A stretch of 64,000 bases of DNA from Pseudomonas sp. RSB 5.4 (GTDB lineage Bacteria > Pseudomonadota > Gammaproteobacteria > Pseudomonadales > Pseudomonadaceae). The stretch covers positions 3,915,001-3,979,000 of the forward strand of contig NZ_CP146986.1 in the NCBI RefSeq assembly GCF_037126175.1, given 5' to 3'. The first letter of the stretch is position 1, and each line of letters begins with the position of its first letter. The translations under genes were made by a program, and so were the position numbers. Below are positions 19,792 through 27,558 of this stretch, piece by piece. Under the pieces are notes generated by a model. The model was not told the DNA's origin and did not search any database. It was given only the letters and a program-made list of their open reading frames with translations.

Positions 19792-20462
19792 GGGCGCGCC
19801 AGCGCCAGTTCGGAACGCATCTTGTCGATGACTTCCTGATAGTTCGGCGCATTGAAGATCGCCGAGCCAGCCACAAAGGTATCGGCGCCAGCGGCCGCGA
19901 TTTCGCGGATGTTGTTGACGTTGACGCCGCCGTCGATTTCCAGACGGATGTCGCGGCCCGAAGCATCGATGATCGCCCGCGCTTCGCGCAGTTTGTCGAG
20001 GGTGCCGGGGATGAACTTCTGCCCGCCGAAGCCCGGGTTGACGCTCATCAGCAAGACCATGTCGACCTTGTCGATCACGTACTTGAGCACGTCCAGCGGG
20101 GTCGCCGGGTTGAACACCAGCCCGGATTTGCAGCCGCCTTCACGGATCAGTTGCAGCGAACGATCGACGTGCAGCGTGGCTTCCGGGTGGAAAGTGATGT
20201 ACGTCGCACCGGCCTCGATGAAGTCGCCGACGATGCGATCCACCGGGCTGACCATCAGGTGCGCGTCGATCGGCGCGGTGATGCCGTACTTGCGCAATGC
20301 CGCGCAGACCATCGGGCCAATGGTCAGGTTCGGCACGTAGTGGTTGTCCATGACATCGAAGTGGACGAAGTCGGCACCGGCGGCCAGAACATTGTCCACT
20401 TCTTCGCCGAGGCGGGCGAAGTCGGCGGAGAGAATCGACGGAGCAATTACGAAGGGCTGCAT
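19788..20462 (-). CDS. rpe: Ribulose-phosphate 3-epimerase
   Basis: Rpe interconverts ribulose-5-phosphate and xylulose-5-phosphate. The 224-aa TIM barrel has [56 protein letters not shown] and EIDGGVN, with the metal ligands (H-D-H-D) in place. ATG 20462 has AAAAGG upstream. The gene is the first of rpe-gph-trpE and overlaps gph by four bases. This trio is a standard pseudomonad arrangement, linking pentose supply and tryptophan synthesis to one transcript. Confidence 0.96.
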   Translation of the reverse strand: MQPFVIAPSILSADFARLGEEVDNVLAAGADFVHFDVMDNHYVPNLTIGPMVCAALRKYGITAPIDAHLMVSPVDRIVGDFIEAGATYITFHPEATLHVDRSLQLIREGGCKSGLVFNPATPLDVLKYVIDKVDMVLLMSVNPGFGGQKFIPGTLDKLREARAIIDASGRDIRLEIDGGVNVNNIREIAAAGADTFVAGSAIFNAPNYQEVIDKMRSELALARP

Positions 20463-20542
20463 GACGCACCTTTTCTGAGCTAAATCACGATGGCGCGCAT
20501 TGTATACCTCAAGTTTCCGTGCGCGCACCGTGACCGCGATGA

Positions 20543-21691
20543 TCAGTACGCCGCTCGGTAGATCTTCTCGATATCCGCAGCGCTGAGCTTGCGCGGGTTG
20601 TTGCGCATCAAACGCTCGATTCCCGCGGCCTCCACAGCCATGGCCGGGATCGCCTCTTGCGGCACACCGAAACTGCGCAGCCCGGCCGGAATTTCCACCG
20701 CCGCACACAGTTCGGTCATCGCCTGCACGGTTTTGTCCGCCGCCTCAGTGGCGCTCAGATGAGCGGTCTTCACCCCCATGGCCTCGGCGATATCCTGCAT
20801 GCGCTCGACGCAGGCCATCTTGTTCCAGGTCATGACGTACGGCAGCAACAAGGCGTTACTGACGCCATGGGCAATGTTGAAACGCCCGCCCAACGGATAG
20901 GCCAACGCATGCACCGCGCCGACCCCGGCATTGCCGAACGCCATGCCGGCCATCAGGCTGGCGGTGGCCATGTCTTCCCGGGCTTGCAGATTGCCGCCAT
21001 TGGCGTAGGCCTTGGGCAGCGCCCTGGCGATCAACTTGATTGCGCCGAGCGCCAGCGAGTCGGTGATCGGCGAAGCGTTGACCGACAGATAGGATTCGAT
21101 GGCATGCACCAGCGCATCGACGCCACTGGCGGCAGTGACGCTGCGCGGGCAGGTCAGGGTCATTTGTGGACTGACCAGCGCCACATCCGGCAGCAGATAG
21201 TCGCTGACGATGCCTTTTTTCAGTTGCGCAACCTTGTCGGAGAGGATGGCGACGTTGGTCACTTCCGAGCCGGTGCCGGCGGTGGTCGGGATGGCGATCA
21301 GCGGCGGACCTTTGCGCGGCACCTGCTCGACGCCGAACAGGTCTTCCAGCGCGCCGTGATAGCCGGCGTACGCGGCAACGCTCTTGGCGATGTCGATGGC
21401 ACTGCCGCCGCCCAGGCCGATCAAGCCGTCATGCCCGCCCTCGCGATACACGCGCATGCAATCTTCGACGATGGCGATTTCCGGATCCGGCAGCACCCGG
21501 TCGAAAATCTCGTACTCGCGCCCGCCCAATTGGCACAGCGCCAGCTCCACGGTGCCGGACTTGACCAGCGCGGCGTCGGTGACGATCAGCGGGTTGTCGA
21601 TATCCAGCCGCGTGAGTTCCGCCGCCAGTTGCTCGATGGCCCCGGCGCCGGTGATCAGTTTGTGAGCAATTTTGAACTGGGACAGACTCAT
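20543..21691 (-). CDS. Iron-containing alcohol dehydrogenase
   Basis: The 382-aa product is a group III (Fe-ADH) enzyme. The NAD-binding [13 protein letters not shown] and [10 protein letters not shown] motifs are clear. The metal-binding region has D in [12 protein letters not shown], then H in [14 protein letters not shown] and H in [14 protein letters not shown]. The substrate is not evident; homologues oxidise ethanol or other primary alcohols or hydroxy acids. ATG 21691 ([12 protein letters not shown]) is chosen over an in-frame start at 21727. It lies 80 bases before rpe in the same direction. A large palindromic element separates it from the transporter operon. Confidence 0.88.
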   Translation of the reverse strand: MSLSQFKIAHKLITGAGAIEQLAAELTRLDIDNPLIVTDAALVKSGTVELALCQLGGREYEIFDRVLPDPEIAIVEDCMRVYREGGHDGLIGLGGGSAIDIAKSVAAYAGYHGALEDLFGVEQVPRKGPPLIAIPTTAGTGSEVTNVAILSDKVAQLKKGIVSDYLLPDVALVSPQMTLTCPRSVTAASGVDALVHAIESYLSVNASPITDSLALGAIKLIARALPKAYANGGNLQAREDMATASLMAGMAFGNAGVGAVHALAYPLGGRFNIAHGVSNALLLPYVMTWNKMACVERMQDIAEAMGVKTAHLSATEAADKTVQAMTELCAAVEIPAGLRSFGVPQEAIPAMAVEAAGIERLMRNNPRKLSAADIEKIYRAAY

Positions 21692-21783
21692 TGTGCGCAG
21701 CCTCTTATAGATGTGGGAGCTGAGCACAAGCGTAGTTGAGGGTTTGGGGTTGTCTGGTATTCAGTTGGTGAATAATCAAGAGC

Positions 21784-21957
21784 AAAAGCCCCTCACCCTA
21801 ACCCTCTCCCGGAGGGAGAGGGGACTGACCGAGCTGCACTCTCGAAGTCCATCGACGTGCAATACCGAGTCGAACTCAGATTCTGAACAGCATGAAGATC
21901 TGCTCCCTTTCCCCCTCGCCCCCTTGGGGGAGAGGGCTGGGGTGAGGGGGTGGCTTT
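21784..21957. repeat. Large imperfect palindrome, CCCTCACCC/GGGTGAGGG repeat element
   Basis: The left part (AAAAGCCCCTCACCCTAACC and onward, 21784-21823) and the right part (21907-21957) are complementary over about 29 bases with few mismatches. Each side also contains its own short hairpin: CCCTCTCCC/GGGAGAGGG on the left and CCCCC-TT-GGGGG on the right. The middle (21824-21900) is not repeated. This kind of CCCTCACCCTAACCCTCTCC sequence is a dispersed repeat in many Gammaproteobacteria. It lies in the 277-bp gap between the permease gene and the alcohol dehydrogenase gene. Confidence 0.7.
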
Positions 21958-21968
21958 TGATCTGGGCG

Positions 21969-22793
21969 TCAGACCTGCGCGGTACGCAGTTTCTCGCTAC
22001 GGCCACGCAGCCATTCCAGGGTCAGCAACAGGATGACGGAGAACGCAATCAGCAAGGTTGCCGCAGCAGCAATCGTCGGACTGAGGTTCTCGCGGATCCC
22101 GCTGAACATCTGCCGTGGCAGCGTCGCCTGCTCGGGGCCGGCGAGGAACAGCGTCACCACCACTTCATCGAACGATGTGGCGAAAGCAAACAACGCCCCG
22201 GAAATCACTCCCGGCGCAATCAGCGGCAGGGTCACCCGGCGGAACGTGGTCAACGGCGATGCGCCGAGGCTGGCCGCCGCCCGCACCAGATTGTGGTTGA
22301 AACCCTGCAACGTCGCCGACACGGTGATGATCACGAACGGCACACCGAGCACCGCGTGCACCACGATCAGCGAGAAGAAGCTGTTGCCCAGCCCCAGCGG
22401 CGCGAAGAACAGGTAACTGGCCACACCAATGATCACCACCGGCACCACCATCGGCGAAATCACCAGCGCCATCACCAGCGCCTTGCCGGGGAAATCACCG
22501 CGGGTCAGGCCGATCGCGGCCAGCGTCCCGAAGACCATCGCCAGCACGGTCGCCGCAGGAGCGACGATGATGCTGTTCTTCAGCGAACGCATCCATTCCG
22601 CCGAAGCGAAGAAGTCCTGATACCAGTGCAAGGAGAAGCCCTGCAGTGGGTACACCAGAAAACTGCCGGAGTTGAACGACAGCGGCACGATGACCAGTAC
22701 CGGCAGAATCAGGAACAGCAGGATCAGGCCGCAGAGAATCCGCAAGCTGTAGAACCACACCCGTTCGATGGGCGACATGTAAGGACTCAGCAT
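21969..22793 (-). CDS. ABC transporter permease, polyamine-type (PotC/PotI-like)
   Basis: The 274-aa inner-membrane protein has six predicted spans and the ABC permease coupling motif in the loop AASLGASPLTTFRRVTLPLIAPG (the EAA motif, with the residues A-S-L-G-A-S). It belongs to the PotC/PotI family, which pairs with a PotB/PotH-type partner. The partner gene lies 12 bases upstream, so they are co-translated or nearly so. The specificity is set by the binding protein at 24278 and is inferred to be a polyamine or similar cation. Confidence 0.88.
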   Translation of the reverse strand: MLSPYMSPIERVWFYSLRILCGLILLFLILPVLVIVPLSFNSGSFLVYPLQGFSLHWYQDFFASAEWMRSLKNSIIVAPAATVLAMVFGTLAAIGLTRGDFPGKALVMALVISPMVVPVVIIGVASYLFFAPLGLGNSFFSLIVVHAVLGVPFVIITVSATLQGFNHNLVRAAASLGASPLTTFRRVTLPLIAPGVISGALFAFATSFDEVVVTLFLAGPEQATLPRQMFSGIRENLSPTIAAAATLLIAFSVILLLTLEWLRGRSEKLRTAQV

Positions 22794-22805
22794 TTCAAAT
22801 TCCCC

Positions 22806-24053
22806 TTAGCTCAGGCGCAGGCGACTGGCGCCCACCAGCCAGCTGTAGATCAGATAAAGCACCACGGTCGCCAGCAGCAACAGGCCGCCCAACGCAGTGG
22901 CCATGCCCCAGTTGATGCTGGTGTTGGTGTAGAACGCGACGAAGTAACTGACCATTTGATCGTTTGGGCTGCCGAGCAGCGCCGGGGTGATGTAGTAGCC
23001 GATGGCGAGGATGAACACCAACAGGCAACCGGCGCCGACACCGGCGTAGGTTTGCGGGAAATACACCCGCCAGAAACTGGCGAACGGATGGCAGCCCAGC
23101 GAGATCGCGGCGCGCATGTAGGTCGGCGAGATGCCTTTCATCACGCTGTAAATCGGCAGAATCATGAACGGCAGCAGAATGTGCACCATCGAGATGTAGA
23201 CCCCGGTGCGGTTGAACACCAGCTCCAGCGGCTTATCGATGATGCCCATGGCCATCAGCGCGCTGTTGATCAGCCCGCCCGATTGCAGCAACACGATCCA
23301 CGCCGCGACCCGCACCAGAATCGAAGTCCAGAACGGCAGCAGCACCAGAATCATCAGCAGGTTGCTCTGCCGCGAGGGCAGGTTTGCCAGCAGGTAGGCC
23401 AGTGGATAGGCGAGGAACAGGCAGATCACGGTGATGACCAGCCCCATCCAGAAAGTCCGGGCAAAAATGTCGAGGTAGATCGCCTGATCCGGGGTGGCCG
23501 GCGCCACTTCACCAAGGTCGTCGATGCGGTGATCGACTGCCGCCAGCAGGTAGTAAGGCGTGATGTTGCTGGTGTTGCGGCGCACCGCTTGCCAGTAGGC
23601 CGGATCGCCCCAACGCTCGTCGAGCGCTTCGAGGGCTTCTTTATAGGAGGCCGGCTCGCTGGCGAAAGGCAGCGCGCGGGCGGTTTTGGTCAGCAGGCTG
23701 CGATAGCCGGCCAACTCCATGTTCAAGCGCTTGGACAGATCGCCCAAGGTCTGGTTTTTGCGGGCTTCGGCGAGGTCTTCGCCGGCGGCTTTATAAACCG
23801 GTTCGGCGGGCAGGCCGCGGCCGTCCCAACTGGCGATGGCCGCCACGGTGCGCGGCATGCCACCGACCACTTCCGGGTTGCCGACGCTTTTATAGAGCAG
23901 CGCCACAATCGGCACCAGGAACACCAGCAACAGAAACAGCACCAGCGGCGCAATCAACGCCTGAGCCTTCCAGCGGTTGACCCGCTCGGCGCGCTTGAGC
24001 TTCTGCTTCAAGGTGGGGCTGGCGCCCTCGTTCAGGGGAACGGCGATGGCCAT
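22806..24053 (-). CDS. ABC transporter permease with inserted periplasmic domain (PotB/PotH-like)
   Basis: The 415-aa permease is about 130 residues longer than a typical PotB (about 285 aa). The first span is at about 33-55. A hydrophilic segment of roughly 140 residues follows, predicted to be periplasmic, before the second span at about 200. The remaining spans carry the conserved EAA-like loop AAISLGCHPFASFWRVYFPQT. ATG 24053 has GGAG at the right distance. Such an insertion may touch the binding protein or act as a ligand gate. The gene is 12 bases from the second permease. Confidence 0.85.
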   Translation of the reverse strand: MAIAVPLNEGASPTLKQKLKRAERVNRWKAQALIAPLVLFLLLVFLVPIVALLYKSVGNPEVVGGMPRTVAAIASWDGRGLPAEPVYKAAGEDLAEARKNQTLGDLSKRLNMELAGYRSLLTKTARALPFASEPASYKEALEALDERWGDPAYWQAVRRNTSNITPYYLLAAVDHRIDDLGEVAPATPDQAIYLDIFARTFWMGLVITVICLFLAYPLAYLLANLPSRQSNLLMILVLLPFWTSILVRVAAWIVLLQSGGLINSALMAMGIIDKPLELVFNRTGVYISMVHILLPFMILPIYSVMKGISPTYMRAAISLGCHPFASFWRVYFPQTYAGVGAGCLLVFILAIGYYITPALLGSPNDQMVSYFVAFYTNTSINWGMATALGGLLLLATVVLYLIYSWLVGASRLRLS

Positions 24054-24137
24054 GACGTACTCCGCAAATCTTTGATCGTTACAGAGGTGGCGAACCACCT
24101 CTGTTGTGTTGAAACACCATGCCTGATGATGGCGATT

Positions 24138-24256
24138 CCCTGTGGCGAGCGAGCTTGCTCGCGCTGGGCTGCGAAGCGGCCCCAAAATTGTGTTGGCAGT
24201 GCCAATTTTGTGAGTGCTGCGCACTCAAGCGGGAGCAAGCTCCCTCGCCACAGGAG
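24138..24256. repeat. REP-type inverted pair, TGTGGCGAGCGAGCTTGCTCG variant
   Basis: The arms CTGTGGCGAGCGAGCTTGCTC (24140-24160) and GAGCAAGCTCCCTCGCCACAG (24234-24254) face each other over about 70 bases. The middle has an additional inverted pair, CAAAATTG and CAATTTTG. This differs from the GGGAGCGGGCTTG copies elsewhere, so it is a second REP class. It lies in the 224-bp gap between the binding protein and permease genes, where it could create a polarity step in the operon. Confidence 0.75.
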
Positions 24257-24277
24257 CCCTCATAGTGGGAGCGATGG

Positions 24278-25321
24278 TTACTTCGCAGCCCAGGAATTGA
24301 AGCGCTGCTCCAGTTGCTCGCCGTTGTCAGCCCAGAAGCTGACGTCGATCTGCACCTGGTTGGCGATGTTCTCCGGGGTGGTCGGCATGTCTTTCAGTAC
24401 GTCCTTGCTCAGCAGCGGTACCGCTTGCGTGTTGGCCGGGCCGTAGGCGATGTTTTCCGAGTAGGTCTTCTGTTGCTGCGGCTGAACCGAGTAGGCAATG
24501 AACTTCTTCGCAGCATCGGCGCGGGTCTTGTCCAGACCTTTCGGGATGGCCCACGCGTCGAAGTCGTAGATGCCGCCGTTCCAGACGACCTTGAGGTTGG
24601 ATTCTTTCTGCACGGCCGCGATGCGACCGTTGTAGGCCGAGCTCATGACCACGTCACCGGAAGCGAGGTATTGCGGCGGTTGGGCGCCCGCCTCCCACCA
24701 CTGGATGTAAGGCTTGAGTTCGTCGAGTTTCTTGAAGGCGCGATCCTGACCGTCCTTGCCGGCCAATACTTTGTAAACGTCTTTTGGTGCAACACCGTCA
24801 GCCATCAACGCGAATTCCAGAGTGTACTTGGCGCCTTTACGCAGGCCGCGCTTACCCGGGAATTTCTTGGTGTCCCAGAAATCTGCCCAACTGGCGGGTG
24901 GCGCTTTGAGCTTGTCGGCGTTGTATGCCAGCACGGTCGACCAGACGAAGAAGCCCACGCCGCACGGCTGGATCGCGCCTTTTACATAGTCTTCGGTCTT
25001 GCCGAACAGCGCCGGGTCGAGTTGTTCGAACATGTCTTCATCACAACCACGGGCCAGCTCCGGGGATTCAACTTCCACCAGATCCCAAGACACACTCTTG
25101 GTATCGACCATGGCTTTGACTTTGGCCATTTCGCCGTTGTACTCGCCAGCAACGATCTTGCCGTTGCCCGCCGCCTGCCACGGTGCGTAGAACGCTTTTT
25201 CCTGGGCGGCCTTGTTCGCCCCGCCAAACGACACCACAGTCAGATCAGGGCCGGCGGCCATCGCGTGTGCCGCACCCATCAGGCCCAGGGTCAGGGCTGT
25301 CAACTTCAGGGATCTCAACAT
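24278..25321 (-). CDS. Extracellular solute-binding protein, PotD-like
   Basis: The 347-aa protein has a signal peptide ending at about residue 22 (AHAMA-AGPDL) and belongs to SBP family 1 (PotD/PotF-type). It shows the FGGANKAAQEKAFYAPWQ opening and DLVEVESPELARGC. The polyamine-binding Trp/Asp pattern is partly recognisable (SWDLV, VWNGGIYDFDAWAIPKGL). A polyamine or polyamine-like substrate is inferred from family and operon, not proven. It is 49 bases after the ATPase gene and transcribed with the permeases. Confidence 0.87.
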   Translation of the reverse strand: MLRSLKLTALTLGLMGAAHAMAAGPDLTVVSFGGANKAAQEKAFYAPWQAAGNGKIVAGEYNGEMAKVKAMVDTKSVSWDLVEVESPELARGCDEDMFEQLDPALFGKTEDYVKGAIQPCGVGFFVWSTVLAYNADKLKAPPASWADFWDTKKFPGKRGLRKGAKYTLEFALMADGVAPKDVYKVLAGKDGQDRAFKKLDELKPYIQWWEAGAQPPQYLASGDVVMSSAYNGRIAAVQKESNLKVVWNGGIYDFDAWAIPKGLDKTRADAAKKFIAYSVQPQQQKTYSENIAYGPANTQAVPLLSKDVLKDMPTTPENIANQVQIDVSFWADNGEQLEQRFNSWAAK

Positions 25322-25370
25322 TTATTGTTCTCTCCACGTGCAGGGTTGGTGTTGGTATTGCGGGGGGCGA

Positions 25371-26495
25371 TCAGTTCGCCTCTAACAGCGGATCGAGTGC
25401 ACGAACGTGCTCGACCTGCCAGCCAAGCGGTACCACGTCGCCGACCGCGAGCGCTGGATCGAGCTCGGCAATCGGCTGTTTCACGAAGAAGTCGGTCTTG
25501 CCGCAGACTTCCAGGCGCACCCGGACGTGGTCGCCCAGATAGATGAATTCCGCCACCCTCCCTGAGAAGCGGTTGACGCATTGGTCGCTCGAACCGTTGA
25601 GGCTCACGCGCTCCGGGCGAATCGACAGGGTCACGGGTTCGCCGGTCTGGCCGACGTTGACCGCCAGCGCCTCGACCTTCTCGCCACGGCCCAGCTCGAC
25701 CACGCAGCGCTCGCCGCTCTGACTGAGCAGACGGCCGTTGAGGCGGTTGTTCTCGCCGATGAAGTTGGCGACGAAGGTGTTTTTCGGCTCTTCGTAGAGG
25801 GTGCGCGGCGGGGCGATCTGCTGGATTTCGCCTTGATGAAACACGGCGACGCGGTCGGACATGGTCAGGGCTTCACCCTGGTCGTGGGTCACGTAGACCA
25901 CGGTCACGCCGAGGCGCTGGTGCAGGTGCTTGATCTCCATCTGCATGTGTTCGCGCAGTTGTTTGTCGAGCGCGCCCAACGGTTCGTCCATGAGTACCAG
26001 TTGCGGTTCGAACACCAGCGCGCGGGCCAGTGCTACCCGCTGCTGCTGGCCGCCAGACAGTTGCGCCGGATAGCGCGACGCGAAGGCGTCGAGCTGGACC
26101 ATGCTCAGGACTTTCTTGACCTTGTCGCTGACGTCACTCTTGTTCAAGCCACGGACGGTCAGCGGGAAGGCCAGGTTCTCGGCCACGGTCATGTGCGGGA
26201 ACAGCGCGTAGTTCTGGAACACCATGCCGATGTCGCGCTTGTGCGGCGGCACGTTGTTGATCGCACGGCCGGCCAGGAGGATTTCGCCGGCGGTCGGGGT
26301 TTCGAACCCGGCGAGCATCATCAGGCTGGTGGTCTTGCCCGAGCCGGACGGCCCGAGCAGGGTCAGGAACTCGCCTTTGCGAATGTCCAGGTTGAGGTCT
26401 TTGACGATCAGGTTCTCGCCGTCGTAGCTCTTCTGCACTCCACGAAAGCTGACCAGCACGTCACTGGCCCCTGCGTTTGAATCGACCTGGCTCAT
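25371..26495 (-). CDS. ABC transporter ATPase, PotA-like
   Basis: The 374-aa ATPase has Walker A GPSGSGKTT, the Q-loop FQNYALFPHMTVAENL, the signature LSGGQQQRVALARAL, Walker B LVLMDEP, and the switch histidine in YVTHDQGEA. A C-terminal TOBE regulatory domain from about residue 290 matches PotA. ATG 26495 has an AAAGG ribosome binding site; an upstream GTG at 26501 would be too close to it. It is the first gene of the transporter operon, and the 349-bp gap before it contains a REP pair. Confidence 0.92.
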   Translation of the reverse strand: MSQVDSNAGASDVLVSFRGVQKSYDGENLIVKDLNLDIRKGEFLTLLGPSGSGKTTSLMMLAGFETPTAGEILLAGRAINNVPPHKRDIGMVFQNYALFPHMTVAENLAFPLTVRGLNKSDVSDKVKKVLSMVQLDAFASRYPAQLSGGQQQRVALARALVFEPQLVLMDEPLGALDKQLREHMQMEIKHLHQRLGVTVVYVTHDQGEALTMSDRVAVFHQGEIQQIAPPRTLYEEPKNTFVANFIGENNRLNGRLLSQSGERCVVELGRGEKVEALAVNVGQTGEPVTLSIRPERVSLNGSSDQCVNRFSGRVAEFIYLGDHVRVRLEVCGKTDFFVKQPIAELDPALAVGDVVPLGWQVEHVRALDPLLEAN

Positions 26496-26738
26496 ACCCA
26501 CACCTTTGTTATTGGTAACTGCTGTGGAACAAGCCTAGTGGCTGGCGCCAGCCACGCAAATCGGGGCGCAGGAGAGAATCGCCTCAGCCGGATGGAAGGT
26601 TGGGGGTAGGGATTGCCCTACAAGGATGGCGCGTTTTGGCAAACGCAGCGGAATCGACAAGCGGCGAGCCGCAAGAACAGGCAAACGAGGCTGTCGCTAA
26701 TGGATATGTCCGCAATTGCAGGCCAGATGGAGATTCCC

Positions 26739-26827
26739 TGTGGGAGCGGGCTTGCTCGCGAACGCGGTGTGTCAGTCACTGAATGATTGGATGACACACC
26801 GCATTCGCGAGCAAGCCCGCTCCCACA
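26739..26827. repeat. REP pair (REPIN-type) in the 349-bp gap between the ATPase and regulator genes
   Basis: The pair TGTGGGAGCGGGCTTGCTCG (from 26739) and its reverse complement (to 26827) flank about 40 bases that themselves contain complementary GCGGTGTGTC and GACACACCGC, so the whole unit can form one long hairpin. The rest of the 26496-26844 gap is GC-rich without an ORF that I trust, and should contain the transporter promoter near 26500-26600. I see no clear -35/-10 pair. Confidence 0.85.
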
Positions 26828-26844
26828 GTAGAAATACGGTGTGC

Positions 26845-27474
26845 TTAGAGGAGTTTATGTTCCATCGCGTATTTCACCAGCTCGGCCAGCGAGGTGATGT
26901 TGAGCTTCTGCATCAGCCGCGCCTTATGGGTGCTGATGGTCTTGCTGCTCAGGGCCAGTTGCTGGGCGATGTCGTTGACGTTGGCGCCTTGGGCCAGGCG
27001 CTCGAATACCGAGAACTCGCGTTCGGACAACAGCGAATGCAACGGACGCGTGTCAGTCAGGCCGACCTCGAAGACCATCCGGTCGGCCAGCTCCGGGTCG
27101 ATGTAACGCCCGCCGGCCGCGACCTTGCGAATTGCCGTCAGCAACAGCGCCGGATCACTGTCCTTGGTCGCATAGCCAGCGGCGCCGACCTTCAGCGCAC
27201 GGGCAGCCATTTGTGCTTCGTCGTGCATCGACAACACCAGAATCGCCGGCGGATTGTTCAGCGCGCGAATCCGCGGGATCGCTTCCAGTCCATTGACCCC
27301 GGGCATCGAGATGTCCAGCAACACCACTTCACATGGCACGCTGCGCAGGGTTTCGAGGAGTTGTTCGCCATTACTCGCCTCCCCCACCACTTGCAGATCC
27401 TTGGCCAGGCCGATCAATTGCTTGATGCCTTCACGGACGATGGTGTGGTCTTCGGCTACCAATACACGGATCAC
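26845..27474 (-). CDS. NarL/LuxR-family response regulator
   Basis: The 209-aa regulator has a receiver domain (about 1-118): acidic pocket ED at 8-9, phosphorylated Asp in LLDISMPG, and Lys in GYATKDSD. A LuxR-type helix-turn-helix follows (about 142-205) with LSEREFSVFERLAQGANVND and LSSKTISTHKARLMQKL. It is downstream of the histidine kinase on the same strand (84 bases), and both are next to the polyamine-type transporter, so sensing related to transport substrates is possible but unproven. Confidence 0.92.
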   Translation of the reverse strand: MIRVLVAEDHTIVREGIKQLIGLAKDLQVVGEASNGEQLLETLRSVPCEVVLLDISMPGVNGLEAIPRIRALNNPPAILVLSMHDEAQMAARALKVGAAGYATKDSDPALLLTAIRKVAAGGRYIDPELADRMVFEVGLTDTRPLHSLLSEREFSVFERLAQGANVNDIAQQLALSSKTISTHKARLMQKLNITSLAELVKYAMEHKLL

Positions 27475-27508
27475 TTTCTTCTCCAGATTTCAGGTACACA
27501 CCAAACCC

Positions 27509-27531
27509 TGTGGGAGCGAGCCTGCTCGCGA
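27509..27531. repeat. Single REP element, GAGCGAGCCTGCTCG variant
   Basis: TGTGGGAGCGAGCCTGCTCG and CGA occur once between the kinase and regulator genes. The two substitutions keep the palindrome, which is the usual sign of REP hairpin conservation. Confidence 0.75.
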
Positions 27532-27558
27532 TAGCGTCAGCTCAAACACCACAAACCT

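Noticed and set aside
21711..24446. A 911-codon plus-strand open frame opposite the two ABC permeases
   Set aside because: The product is extremely rich in Gln, His and Arg without any domain, while the minus strand holds two clear membrane permeases.
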